64,000 nucleotides of DNA. Source: Reichenbachiella sp. (GTDB lineage Bacteria; Bacteroidota; Bacteroidia; Cytophagales; Cyclobacteriaceae). How positions within the stretch are numbered: the stretch's first letter is position 1; each line of letters begins with the position of its first letter. Positions 1 to 9,404 of the stretch are shown here, piece by piece. The notes under the pieces were generated by a model that saw nothing but the letters and a program-made list of their open reading frames with translations, was not told where the DNA came from and made no database searches. The DNA lies in the NCBI RefSeq assembly GCF_033344935.1, contig NZ_JAWPMM010000001.1, forward strand, positions 3,396,001-3,460,000, written 5' to 3'. A program made the translations under genes and the position numbers.

Positions 1-554
1 GCATCTAAAGGTTTGGTAATAAGATATTCTGCCCAGTTTTCACTTTCTATCATCCGATCTATATCGCTGAGCTGACCATCAAAAACTCCACTCAACTCAT
101 TCCAACTCAGACCACTTTTCATAGTCATCAAATGCGCGAAGGTGATGTTCTTTTTCAAAGGAAAATCTTCAAACTCCTCTTCAAAAGCAGGTAAATACTT
201 ATAGATAGAATCACTTACCGAACTAATCAATCCCATATCAATGGCCCGGCCTAAAGCCAAATTTGAAACAAAACTACTTACGCCTCCCAGTTCAAACTGA
301 GTACTACGGTCATTTCCATAGTAATATTTCTCATAAATCAGATTGCCAGACTTTACCACTACTAACGATTCGATGCCTTGCCCGGGCTGAGTCACAATTA
401 CTGAGTCCATTTCCAGCAATCTGGCTTCATCCATTTCTAATTCTCTTGGCTGAAGCACAGGCCATACATTTTGGTCAGAAGGAATAGATTCATCATAAAA
501 GCAACTTGTAGTTGCCCACCCAAAAACTATCATTATGATTAAAAATCTCTTCAT
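1..554 (-). CDS. Beta-lactamase-family (class C-like) serine hydrolase lipoprotein, partial
   Basis: This is the N-terminal part of a gene whose 3' end lies beyond the left edge of the window. The translation opens with a lipoprotein signal peptide (MKRFLIIMIVFGWATTSC), so the product is probably anchored in an envelope membrane. It then follows the class C beta-lactamase/esterase fold, seen in the segments LVVVKSGNLIYEKYYYGND and FAHLMTMKSGLSWNE. In this family the nucleophile lies in an SxxK motif of the type YSVTKS. The ungapped match here reads GGVSSF, so both the catalytic Ser and Lys are replaced. It may be a non-catalytic homologue. The ATG overlaps the stop of the upstream gene by 4 bp (ATGA), which implies co-transcription. 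The family call is fairly safe; the inactivity is inferred. Confidence 0.7.
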   Translation of the reverse strand, partial: MKRFLIIMIVFGWATTSCFYDESIPSDQNVWPVLQPRELEMDEARLLEMDSVIVTQPGQGIESLVVVKSGNLIYEKYYYGNDRSTQFELGGVSSFVSNLALGRAIDMGLISSVSDSIYKYLPAFEEEFEDFPLKKNITFAHLMTMKSGLSWNELSGVFDGQLSDIDRMIESENWAEYLITKPLD

Positions 555-1156
555 CTGAACTTCCCTACTTTCATGACCAAACCAAAACTAAGCCCATTGA
601 AGTCGTCATTGCTTAATCCGGTAATTTCTAATTGATTCATCCACCGATATCCAGCAAAGGCATTTACAGCCAGAAACTTGGCAAGAATATAATCCACACT
701 CACTTGCAACTGCAGCACCCTGAATTTGTCCGATAAAAACGCTTCCCCTGTTTCCGAATGAGACCAAATCACTTCTCCAAACCCTACCTTAGATTCAAAA
801 TTGAATTCATAGTCTCTTTCTAAATTTGTTCTATAACCCAATACAAAACCCGCATGTTTGTAGTTCATCTGAAACGAATTAGGAAAGATTAGCCGCTCTT
901 GATACTTGTTGTCATTATAAATGAGGTTGTAAAAACCTATTTCGATGTGATTCTTCATGATCACTGCAGCCTGAATACCAAAACTATTGGTATGATCCGG
1001 TGCTACAGGGGCATTTTCATAAACTCCACCTATATATCCTTTGGGTAACAAGGAAGACTTTTGCGTCCCTATGGCTAACGAATCTGATTGTGCAAATACA
1101 CTCGTATTGACGCCCAAAAGCACAATAAAAAAAATAAATAGAAGGTGTATTTTCAT
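551..1156 (-). CDS. Outer-membrane beta-barrel family protein
   Basis: This 201-residue protein has a clear signal peptide ending near VFAQ at residues 21-23. The rest alternates polar and aromatic residues in short strands and ends in a hydrophobic/aromatic strand (SFGLVMKVGKFR), as expected for a small outer-membrane beta-barrel. No enzyme motif is visible. It is the first gene of a two-gene unit with the lipoprotein that follows, overlapping it by 4 bp. The function is unknown. It could equally be a conserved hypothetical of the outer-membrane protein beta-barrel domain type common in Bacteroidota. Confidence 0.55.
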   Translation of the reverse strand: MKIHLLFIFFIVLLGVNTSVFAQSDSLAIGTQKSSLLPKGYIGGVYENAPVAPDHTNSFGIQAAVIMKNHIEIGFYNLIYNDNKYQERLIFPNSFQMNYKHAGFVLGYRTNLERDYEFNFESKVGFGEVIWSHSETGEAFLSDKFRVLQLQVSVDYILAKFLAVNAFAGYRWMNQLEITGLSNDDFNGLSFGLVMKVGKFR

Positions 1157-1225
1157 TTTGTAATTTATGACCTAACAACAATTAAACAGACTCAATTGCT
1201 TATTGAAAGATAAAGTAATTTATAA

Positions 1226-1256
1226 GAAAAAAGGACTTACCGATTGGCAAGTCCTT
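1226..1256 (-). terminator. Rho-independent terminator of the TonB receptor gene
   Basis: Arms at 1231-1241 and 1246-1256 form an 11-bp stem with one G-T wobble and a 4-nt loop. On the minus strand the stem is followed by a T-run (1226-1230). It lies about 25 bp past the stop codon of the TonB-dependent receptor. Confidence 0.8.
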
Positions 1257-1280
1257 TTATGCTAGAATATATTATCGTTT

Positions 1281-3713
1281 CTAAAATTTGAACTTTAACT
1301 CTGCGCTATATAACCTTCCTATAAATGGAGACGCTGTAAATTCTCTAATTTCTGAGTCGAAAAGATTGGTCACCTGACCTGAAAGCGTCATATAGTCGGT
1401 GATATTATAACCTAATCCAATATCAACATTTACAAAACCACCTAACGGGCCATAATTCCATGTGTCAGTACTTCTGGCATCTTCTACGATTGGCGTACCT
1501 CTATATGTCCATCCTGGCTTGGTCTCCGAAGCAATTTGATAACTAGAATAGTAGTTGTATGCTTGAACCCATCTCATAAATACGGTACCGAACCACTTGT
1601 CCGAACTATAATTCAGGCCAAGGCTCATTTTATTTTTGGGTGAGTTAACCAGAATATCCAAGTCATTTACTTCACCGTCACCATTAAAGTCATTCTCCAT
1701 ATCATTTTCATCAACAGAGTAGTTAAAATATGAATAATTCAAATCAGCGCTTAGGTTATCATTAAAGTAATAGCTAAGCCCAAAATCGGCTCCATAGGTA
1801 TTTACTTTACCAAAATTGATATAGGTAGCTACCAATCCTCCATAAATTCCATATCCGGATTGTACCTGATCCATAGGGACATCGCCTCTCTCGGTAGCAA
1901 CACCCACTACTGTCACAGGACTCAAGAAGTCTTTAGACATATTGTAATATGCATTGGCATCTACAAACAATCGATTAGGCACTACTTGACCTTTGTACCC
2001 TATCTCAAATGTTTGTATTTTTTCAACTTTTTGTTTCTCCACTGTGGTGCCATCAGTTAATGTAAATCCTTGCGCATTCCCCAGGATCAATCCACTAAAC
2101 AAGTCTCCGTACATATTCAAAATGGTCGGTGCTGCGATTCCTTGTCCGTAGGTCAATCTCCAAGCTCCATTACCCACAGTCTTTACCAACCCAAATTTTG
2201 GAACAAAGTTGAAATCATAAATTTCATGATTATCAGCTCTAAAGGCTGCTACTGCTTTCCAGGTATCAGCAAATTTGTATTGTACCTGACCATACCACCC
2301 CATTTGATACACATTCAAATCATCAGAATCATCCAATAGATAAGTGTCATTACTATCAGCCATATCTTGTTGGTATTGGATACCTGTCACGATTTCTACA
2401 TCACCAAAGGTATTGTGGTACTGTACTTCACTATTGATACGTTTGGAATCATCCTGAAAAATAGCGCCACTTCCATAAGAAAAAGCTCCTCCGGCTTCCT
2501 CAGGTGTCATTCCAGAATCAATACCTCTATAGTATTGCTTTGTTCTTTCGTCAATCGCATAAGTACTGTCTGTCTTACTCGAAGTATAGTAAACTTGAGC
2601 AAACCAATTTTCGGAGGTATATCTCAAATGTGTGAAAAAGATATTCCAATCCTTGATTTGATTTCTACCCACATTGGTTGGGGCTAGATAGGTACTATTG
2701 GAATATCCAGAAGAGAGAATGATATCAGATTCGGCATTGGGACTAAAGTATAAAGCACCTTCCACTCTGTTGAAAGCAAAATCATTATCTAGTTCAAACT
2801 CTTCATAACCCTCTTTGATGCCATCTGCATCTCGATCTATATAAACCGAATCAGCAAAAGAGAATTCTTCTCCCTGTGTATGCTCGGCAGTTAGCTTAAA
2901 GCTAAACTTTTCATTGACTACCTGTGCATGTCTGGCTCTTACAGAAAACATAGATTGGTTTCCCGCATTAACCGCTACTGTAGTTCCTTCTGAAGTTCTT
3001 GGGTCTTTAGAAATGATATGCACCAAACCATTATGGGCATTGGGTCCATAAAGCGCTGAGTTGGGCCCGAGGATCACTTCCACTCTTTCTATATCTTCTT
3101 TGATTTGGGTGTTGAGGGGTCCAAACGGCAATCCGGTAGCAATCAAGGTAGCCAATCGACCATCTGCTACTTGCAAATTCTTAGAATTAAAATTGCTATT
3201 AAAACCACGAATATTCACACCTGTACCAACCACACCTGAGCGTACAAAGTCCACGCCCTTTACTCTAGCCAATAATTCACCTGGATTAAAAGATGGCAAC
3301 TCATCAATCTGCTTAGAAGTAATGACACCAATAGTAGCAGGAGACTCTGTTAGCTTCTCTGCCATTCTGGTTCCGGAGATTACCACCTGATCACTAAGAA
3401 ATAATGACTCTTTAAGATTGATAGTGCCGATGTCTTGGTTACCACCATTGACTGTGACATTTATATTTTGGTCCTTAAAACCTACATAAGATATAAGCAA
3501 CTTGTAAGTTCCGTCTGCAACATTATCTAAGGTAAATGAACCATCTGCCGCTGTAATGGTCCCCTGATTTGTTTCCGTAAGTCTAATATTTGCTCCTATC
3601 AAAGGTTCATCTGTATCACCGTCCATAATTCGACCAGTGATTGAGTTTTGTCCTACCGATTGAAAGCAAACAAATAGCAGCCCCACGAGCATTGTCGTAA
3701 AAGTTCTAATCAT
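1281..3713 (-). CDS. TonB-dependent outer-membrane receptor with carboxypeptidase-regulatory-like N-domain
   Basis: This 810-residue protein should import a ligand across the outer membrane using TonB energy. A signal peptide (residues 1-21) is followed by a CarboxypepD_reg-like beta-sandwich at about 22-105, beginning SITGRIMDGDTDEPLIGANI. A plug domain follows at about 115-235 (SPATIGVITSKQIDELPSF), then a 22-strand-type barrel ending in an aromatic strand (LYSAELKFKF). The gene stands alone with its own terminator and has no SusD-type partner beside it, so it is not a standard SusC/D glycan pair. The barrel has a calcium-loop-like segment (DFNGDGEVNDLDILV) near residue 680. The substrate cannot be read from the sequence; a vitamin, siderophore or peptide are all possible. 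Confidence 0.9.
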   Translation of the reverse strand: MIRTFTTMLVGLLFVCFQSVGQNSITGRIMDGDTDEPLIGANIRLTETNQGTITAADGSFTLDNVADGTYKLLISYVGFKDQNINVTVNGGNQDIGTINLKESLFLSDQVVISGTRMAEKLTESPATIGVITSKQIDELPSFNPGELLARVKGVDFVRSGVVGTGVNIRGFNSNFNSKNLQVADGRLATLIATGLPFGPLNTQIKEDIERVEVILGPNSALYGPNAHNGLVHIISKDPRTSEGTTVAVNAGNQSMFSVRARHAQVVNEKFSFKLTAEHTQGEEFSFADSVYIDRDADGIKEGYEEFELDNDFAFNRVEGALYFSPNAESDIILSSGYSNSTYLAPTNVGRNQIKDWNIFFTHLRYTSENWFAQVYYTSSKTDSTYAIDERTKQYYRGIDSGMTPEEAGGAFSYGSGAIFQDDSKRINSEVQYHNTFGDVEIVTGIQYQQDMADSNDTYLLDDSDDLNVYQMGWYGQVQYKFADTWKAVAAFRADNHEIYDFNFVPKFGLVKTVGNGAWRLTYGQGIAAPTILNMYGDLFSGLILGNAQGFTLTDGTTVEKQKVEKIQTFEIGYKGQVVPNRLFVDANAYYNMSKDFLSPVTVVGVATERGDVPMDQVQSGYGIYGGLVATYINFGKVNTYGADFGLSYYFNDNLSADLNYSYFNYSVDENDMENDFNGDGEVNDLDILVNSPKNKMSLGLNYSSDKWFGTVFMRWVQAYNYYSSYQIASETKPGWTYRGTPIVEDARSTDTWNYGPLGGFVNVDIGLGYNITDYMTLSGQVTNLFDSEIREFTASPFIGRLYSAELKFKF

Positions 3714-4005
3714 CGTTTTGTTTTTTTAGTTGTATCAGCATTAGCCTACTTTTTCAGCTAATTCTTTAAACTTAGAGAATGCCTCTATCGGTTTGGGGTG
3801 GTTGACTAAATCGGAAATCCTTGACTATCGTTATTTAATTCCCTTGTTTTAAACGCATCTTATTGATTAACAGTAAGTTGTATTCCAATATTGTAGGTAC
3901 GACTTTGTTTTACAAAAATTGGTTGTTTTTTGGACCGAATACAATGGTAATAAAGCCGACTAACTAAAGCCTGCTTGTCTTGCATACAAATCCAAAAAAT
4001 AATGC

Positions 4006-5436
4006 TTATTTCGTCTGACCGTGAAGTTCGGATCTGGCTAAAGTGACTGTGCGTGGAATGTAATTTTCCAGCTCAGTGAGTACCTGATTGAGGATAAAAG
4101 ATTTGTGTGGATCTGTGAAGTGCTCTCTGGACAAGCTCACAATAGAATCCAACATCGTTTCTGCATTTATTTTACCCGTTTTCAGCTGGGCTATTTCATA
4201 GTACCACTTTATAGTAGGTAGATATATTTCCTTCTTCTGATCTTGTTGGTCTTTCTTCAGCAGCTCATACCGTTTAAATATCTGTAGTACCTTTTCGTAC
4301 TTCTTCTGCCTGACAAGCCCCTGTACATATCCTGTAAAAAAAGAATACCAACGTTGGGTAAGGATATCATTTTTGTGAATTCGTAGAAATGAATCGGCAA
4401 TAAGTTCTCCCCTCTCTGGTTGATTATTTAGGTTTAGACACTTGATATAGAAAGACACGAAACCAATTTTATGATAGAAATTGTCAATGTTTCTAATTTC
4501 TGAAAACGATTCCTTCAAAAGGTTCAAGGCCTCCTCTATTTTACCTTGCCTAATGAGTATAGAACTGAAATTACTCAAATACTGCACATGGTCTGAGTTT
4601 TTTTGGCGAATGGACAAATATCCATATTCCTCAGCTTGCTGCAACACGTCAAATTTGGAGTGAAGCATCAAGCGATTGGCATAGTAATTATATAATATCC
4701 TTCGGGTATAAAACTTGCCTTTCACCAAGAGCTTGTCTAGCTTATCATACACTTCTTTGAGTTTGTCAAACTCTCTACTATTGAAATACAAAAAGGTAAG
4801 CCGAATGACGGCCATATATCTATTAAACCCATCCAGTTGCTCATTGTCAAACAAATCCAACATCCAATCTTCCCATTCACTAGTATCTTCTATTTTATGG
4901 TTAAACTGATCAATAATATGAACGGTCGCCGAATGAAGTTTTTGATTGATTACCTTGGACTCATCATAAACCGATTGATACTTTGAAATAAAAGCATTTA
5001 CCATCTCATAAGGCTCATACCTCAATCTGATCAATAAGAAATGGCGATAATTAAGCACCATTTCAAAGAACTTCATAAAGTTGTGAATGGGGTGTTGGTA
5101 GTTTTTAATTCGTCGCAGCAATAGCTTTTCTTCTTGCGGAGTAATCGCATCGGTAATCACCTTGCGATCCATCTCATTGATCCATTCAAAAAACTTATCT
5201 ACGTCAATAGCATCCAGTTTTTCTTGCACCCACCGCATCATTCCTGAGTACTTGCGCTTGTCTATGAAAGTATTGAAAGGCTCCTTGCTACCACGATTGT
5301 GCGCATTGACCTGGATCTTTTTCAGGATGCTCAGCTTTTGGTCATCGTCGAACTGCTGAACATTGACTAGATAGTCTGCCTCATGGGGCAATACATCAGA
5401 TGCAAAGGCGGTGAATTTTTTAAGCTTTACCTTCAA
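4006..5436 (-). CDS. Helical-repeat protein of unknown function
   Basis: I do not recognise this 476-residue protein. It has no signal peptide or membrane segment. It consists almost wholly of amphipathic helices, with TPR-like pairs in the second half, for example around YLSIRQKNSDHVQYLSNFSS and the following IRQGKIEEALNLLKES. It is the last gene of the operon that starts with the SDR reductase, 9 bp after the alpha/beta hydrolase stop, so it is probably co-expressed with the acyl-CoA genes. A scaffold or regulatory role is possible, but nothing catalytic can be seen. Confidence 0.55.
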   Translation of the reverse strand: MKVKLKKFTAFASDVLPHEADYLVNVQQFDDDQKLSILKKIQVNAHNRGSKEPFNTFIDKRKYSGMMRWVQEKLDAIDVDKFFEWINEMDRKVITDAITPQEEKLLLRRIKNYQHPIHNFMKFFEMVLNYRHFLLIRLRYEPYEMVNAFISKYQSVYDESKVINQKLHSATVHIIDQFNHKIEDTSEWEDWMLDLFDNEQLDGFNRYMAVIRLTFLYFNSREFDKLKEVYDKLDKLLVKGKFYTRRILYNYYANRLMLHSKFDVLQQAEEYGYLSIRQKNSDHVQYLSNFSSILIRQGKIEEALNLLKESFSEIRNIDNFYHKIGFVSFYIKCLNLNNQPERGELIADSFLRIHKNDILTQRWYSFFTGYVQGLVRQKKYEKVLQIFKRYELLKKDQQDQKKEIYLPTIKWYYEIAQLKTGKINAETMLDSIVSLSREHFTDPHKSFILNQVLTELENYIPRTVTLARSELHGQTK

Positions 5437-5445
5437 GGTTATGAT

Positions 5446-6396
5446 TTATTTAGACAAAAAATCGTGTAGTATTTCGTTAGTCTCTTCTGGTTTATCAAAT
5501 GAAATGAAATGACCACAATCAGGAATGAATTTCAGCGTCACATTCGACATTTGACCAGCTCCTCTTTCTCCTACCGCCTGTGTTGTCAAATCCGGATTCA
5601 AATATTTATTAGGAATCAACCCATCATTAGCCCCATACACAACTAAGGTCCTTTGTTTAATATTCTTCAATTGATCAAAAATGGGTTCGTCCAGCATCGC
5701 ATGCATTCCTCCTACTACAGCCTGACAATAAGCATTGAAGTCTTCAGCTTCGATCATTTTCAAACGGTCTTGTATCATAAATTCAACATCTGACGGCATG
5801 CTATAAAAGTTTAAAGACCAGTTGGCTCGGATCTGTGCTTCTGTTGCATCCTCCACTGAAGCTACAGTAAAAACTGTTTTCAGCCAAGTCGCTTGCTCCG
5901 ACGAAAATGTTTCAAATCCAGCTGGCGCCAGCAAGATCAATTGATCGAACTGATCAAGTCTTTTCAATACAGTAGTCACGGCAACTTGCCCACCCATACT
6001 ATGCCCCACCAGCACTACATTCTTCAACCCTAACTGGTCCATGATCTTCAGAACAATCATTGCGTATTCGTTCATGCTAATAGAGGCATTACCTTTTGAA
6101 GACATGCCATAGCCTGGCAAATCAATCGCCACACATCTATATTTAGATTTTAATGCATCTATATTTTTGTACCACGACGGTAGATAAGTAGCCAATCCAT
6201 GAACGAAAAGCAGTGTTTTTGAGCCTTCTCCTTCATCCACGTACGCTACCTGAGTGTCTTGATCTACCTTGACATAATTTACCGGATAGCGATATTCAGT
6301 GATCACATCACTCACTATATTTGGCGCTTGAGAGAATGTTTTGCTTCCAGTCATGGCTGTTGTCATCAATATAAGTAATGCTATGTTTAATCTCAT
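5446..6396 (-). CDS. Alpha/beta hydrolase
   Basis: This 316-residue serine hydrolase has a probable signal peptide (residues 1-23, ending TFSQA), so it likely works in the periplasm. The oxyanion-hole region is LLFVHGLAT (63-70) and the nucleophile elbow is VGHSMGGQ with Ser133. An Asp candidate lies in YGANDGLIPN and the catalytic His in CGHFISFDKPEE near the C-terminus, so the triad looks complete. The fold resembles esterases and C-C bond hydrolases of the 2-hydroxymuconate-semialdehyde hydrolase type. It sits 3 bp after the acyl-CoA ligase, so it probably releases or processes a substrate of that operon. The substrate is unknown. Confidence 0.85.
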   Translation of the reverse strand: MRLNIALLILMTTAMTGSKTFSQAPNIVSDVITEYRYPVNYVKVDQDTQVAYVDEGEGSKTLLFVHGLATYLPSWYKNIDALKSKYRCVAIDLPGYGMSSKGNASISMNEYAMIVLKIMDQLGLKNVVLVGHSMGGQVAVTTVLKRLDQFDQLILLAPAGFETFSSEQATWLKTVFTVASVEDATEAQIRANWSLNFYSMPSDVEFMIQDRLKMIEAEDFNAYCQAVVGGMHAMLDEPIFDQLKNIKQRTLVVYGANDGLIPNKYLNPDLTTQAVGERGAGQMSNVTLKFIPDCGHFISFDKPEETNEILHDFLSK

Positions 6397-6399
6397 GAT

Positions 6400-7878
6400 T
6401 TATCCCTTCAGCTTTTTTCGATCGATTTTACCGCTATCATTTTTTGGCATCTCCTCCAGCCATACGATATGCTTAGGTATTTTGAATTTGGCCATATGCT
6501 TAGCACAATGTGTAGTTATCAAATCCTTGTCTGGCAACCTTCCATTGGCGGCCGTGAGATAAGCTTTTCCTACTTCTCCCCATTGTGTATCTGCAACACC
6601 CACAACTGCTGCCTCGTCTATTTCAGGCATTTGTCTGAGCACCCGTTCCACCTCTGCAGGATATACATTTTCACCTCCTGAGATAAACATACACTTGATT
6701 CTGTCTACAATATAGAGGAACCCTTCGTTATCCATTTTTGCCAAGTCGCCCGTACGAAACCATCCGTCTTGGATGGCTTCTTTCGTGGCTTTCTCATTTC
6801 GCCAGTATCCTGGCGTAACCAAGGGCCCCGACAGACACAATTCGCCAATTTCGCCGGGTTTCACATCTTCTCCATCCGCTGATTTCAATCTGATTTCTGT
6901 ATAAAAATTAGGCAGCCCTATCGAGCCTATTTTTCGTTCTGCATGATCCTGGTGTAATGAAGTCAGGTTTGGCCCTACTTCCGTCAATCCATAACCTTGT
7001 CTTATTTTCACGCCTTTACTGTGCCAGGTGTTTATCACGCTTAATGGCAATGCCTCACCGCCCACGATGAAGTATCTCATATTGCTCAAATCAGCCTTTT
7101 CAAATTGCTCAGATTCGGCCATCATTTTGAGCATAGTAGGCACTCCCATGAATAACTGACTTTTCTCTTCTTCGAGTAATTGCAGCAGTAGATCAGGGTC
7201 AAATTTTCTCATAATTCCTACCGAAGCACCACGATGTAAAAGTGGCGTCAAAAGTACATTCCAGCCACCTGTATGAAAAGCCGGCATACATGATATCGTA
7301 TGGTCTGATGATGTGAGCTCTAGACTCTGGGCGGTATTTACACTATTCCAAAAGAGCATCTTATGAGAATAAATGGCTCCCTTGGGGTACCCAGTGGTAC
7401 CTGAGGTATACAAGATAAACAAGGGGTGATTTTCATCAATGTCTAAAGCTTCGAACGGTGTCTCTGCAGCTGATGCTAATTCTTGAACCAGCTCCTCCAT
7501 CCAGATGAGTTTCGTATCTGCCGATTTGGGTATTAGTTGGTCGAATTTCTTTTCTGCAATCAGGTAGGAAGGGTTCGAATCTGCGATAAGATATTCTATT
7601 TCTCTGGCAGACAGTCTATAGTTGACCGGTACCAGCGTAATGCCGGTTTTTTGAGCCATAGAGAACAAAGCCACATATGCAATACTATGTTCGGCAATAA
7701 CTAGAATTCTGTCATTTACTTCACAGCCTGTATTTAAAAACCTACTCGATAAATAATTCGCCTGGCTATTGAGCCGTTTATAGGTAATACTTTGATTGGT
7801 TTCATATTCAGTAACAGCCACCTTATCTGGCGAATAAACAGCCCACTTCGATATCCAATCTTTCCTATACATTTTCAT
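6400..7878 (-). CDS. AMP-dependent acyl-CoA synthetase/ligase
   Basis: This ANL-superfamily enzyme activates a carboxylic acid as acyl-AMP and then as a CoA thioester. The P-loop LYTSGTTGYPKG lies near residue 157, the A5 motif YGLTEVGP in the middle, and GWFRTGDLAKMDNEGFLYIV is the A7/A8 region. The adenylation Lys lies near the end in PKNDSGKIDRKKL. The open frame extends to 7908, but that start lies well inside the symporter gene. I prefer the ATG at 7878 (MKMYRKDW), which keeps a short 14-bp overlap. The ATG at 7872 is another option. The length of about 490 residues is normal for medium- or long-chain acyl-CoA synthetases. The substrate is unknown; co-transcription with a symporter suggests an imported acid. 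Confidence 0.88.
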   Translation of the reverse strand: MKMYRKDWISKWAVYSPDKVAVTEYETNQSITYKRLNSQANYLSSRFLNTGCEVNDRILVIAEHSIAYVALFSMAQKTGITLVPVNYRLSAREIEYLIADSNPSYLIAEKKFDQLIPKSADTKLIWMEELVQELASAAETPFEALDIDENHPLFILYTSGTTGYPKGAIYSHKMLFWNSVNTAQSLELTSSDHTISCMPAFHTGGWNVLLTPLLHRGASVGIMRKFDPDLLLQLLEEEKSQLFMGVPTMLKMMAESEQFEKADLSNMRYFIVGGEALPLSVINTWHSKGVKIRQGYGLTEVGPNLTSLHQDHAERKIGSIGLPNFYTEIRLKSADGEDVKPGEIGELCLSGPLVTPGYWRNEKATKEAIQDGWFRTGDLAKMDNEGFLYIVDRIKCMFISGGENVYPAEVERVLRQMPEIDEAAVVGVADTQWGEVGKAYLTAANGRLPDKDLITTHCAKHMAKFKIPKHIVWLEEMPKNDSGKIDRKKLKG

Positions 7879-9382
7879 TTCTTTGCTTTGTAAAAAAATG
7901 CAGCGCAAAACCTACCACTAAAGAAGTTAAAATGGCCATTGTACTGGCTATGCCCGGATTGTTTACAGACTCTTTCATATACGGCAAGAAGCGACCATAA
8001 TACACAGCAAAGTGAACCACCAACGCAGTGATAGACGCAGAAAACACAGTCTGCAATCGTACATTCTTGATAAACATACCAAAAAGCACAGGAACAAAGG
8101 CTGCTGAAAAATAAGCGTAAACACCGTTTTGAGCAAATATGCCAACACTCAAATTAGGCGATAGCAACTGCTGGTAAGACAATACAAAACTGACAACGGC
8201 CAAGAAAATAACCATGAGCTTGTTTACTAAAATTTCTTGCCGATCTCGTTGATCTGCTTTGTAAAAACGTTTTCCAAATAGTGGATTGAAAAGATCGCCT
8301 GTAAGCGAAGAACTCAGCGACTGAATGAGACCTTCTAACGTAGACAATCCAGCCGATATCAATCCCAGAATCACCAATATCCCTACATATACAGGAAAGC
8401 GACTAACTACATAGGTAGATACAATACTATCCATCGGAATTGCTGCACCATTGACTGTGAGATCCGGAAAATACAATCGAGCAAACAGGCCTACAAAAAC
8501 CACCTGAAAGAATACCACCAACACCAATATCCCCACAAGCAAATAGCGATTGACATCCTTTTCATTTTTTAGCAGAAGCGATTTGGTAATGACATGAGGC
8601 TGACACACTATCGCAATACCAATCACGGTTTGGCAAAATATTATCTCAAAAAAGTCTCTAAAGAAGAGACTGTCAGGATCTGTCCAGCTCGCGTAATTTG
8701 GCCCTATGGATTTCAATTGATTCATAAATCCAGAAACCCCATTTTCGAAATATGATGTACCAGAAGAAAGGAGAATAACGGCCACCACAAACATTAAAAC
8801 TGCTTGAATAGAATTGGTATAAACCATGGAGTTGGCTCCCCCAAACATCATGTATCCAAAAACAAAAATGATGACACTAGCCAGTACCATTACCGGATCG
8901 GCGTTCAAAGAGTTGGATAACACCTGCGTGAGTCCCACACAAATCAAAACGATAAACGTGATCAAGAGCAAGGAAACAAAAGCAAAAAACAAGGCATACG
9001 CCTTGCTGTTGTACATCTTGCCCATCCACTGGGCCATGGTGAGCGCCTTCACATTCGCACCATACTTTCTAAACCCTTTGGTCATGAAAATTAATGAGCC
9101 AAAAATGGCTAGTGGCATAACGATGCCAAAAGACAAAACACCGCTCAAACCATATAATGCAATAAAACCAGGATTGATGATGAATGTAGCGGCACTGGTC
9201 ATGGAGGCAGCCAAAGCCAAGCCTACGGCTGTCGGCGAAAAAGTGATGTTGCCCACAGCATAGTCCGACATGCTCTTAATCCTGAGCGCTCCGCGGACAA
9301 CAAACAAAAGTATAGCGACCATATAAATAATGATCACTATCCAGGTCGCAGTTATCTGCTCAGGGGAAGCGAGGTTATTCAT
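7865..9382 (-). CDS. Sodium/solute symporter (SSS family)
   Basis: This 505-residue inner-membrane transporter has about 13 hydrophobic helices. It belongs to the SSS family (PutP, ActP and SGLT relatives). The segment VGLALAASMTSAATFIINPG near residues 52-71 matches the conserved Na+-site and substrate region of the second helix, and GLISAGLSTLEGLIQSLSSS near 335 matches the conserved TM9 region. It couples Na+ entry to uptake of an organic solute, often a carboxylate. It overlaps the acyl-CoA ligase gene, so its cargo is plausibly the acid activated by that ligase, but this is inference. Confidence 0.88.
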   Translation of the reverse strand: MNNLASPEQITATWIVIIIYMVAILLFVVRGALRIKSMSDYAVGNITFSPTAVGLALAASMTSAATFIINPGFIALYGLSGVLSFGIVMPLAIFGSLIFMTKGFRKYGANVKALTMAQWMGKMYNSKAYALFFAFVSLLLITFIVLICVGLTQVLSNSLNADPVMVLASVIIFVFGYMMFGGANSMVYTNSIQAVLMFVVAVILLSSGTSYFENGVSGFMNQLKSIGPNYASWTDPDSLFFRDFFEIIFCQTVIGIAIVCQPHVITKSLLLKNEKDVNRYLLVGILVLVVFFQVVFVGLFARLYFPDLTVNGAAIPMDSIVSTYVVSRFPVYVGILVILGLISAGLSTLEGLIQSLSSSLTGDLFNPLFGKRFYKADQRDRQEILVNKLMVIFLAVVSFVLSYQQLLSPNLSVGIFAQNGVYAYFSAAFVPVLFGMFIKNVRLQTVFSASITALVVHFAVYYGRFLPYMKESVNNPGIASTMAILTSLVVGFALHFFTKQRNENV

Positions 9383-9404
9383 TGCTTAATCTTTAAACCT
9401 AAAA

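Noticed and set aside
1281-3713. SusC of a SusC/SusD glycan-uptake pair
   Set aside because: No SusD-type lipoprotein lies beside it, and the gene is followed by its own terminator.
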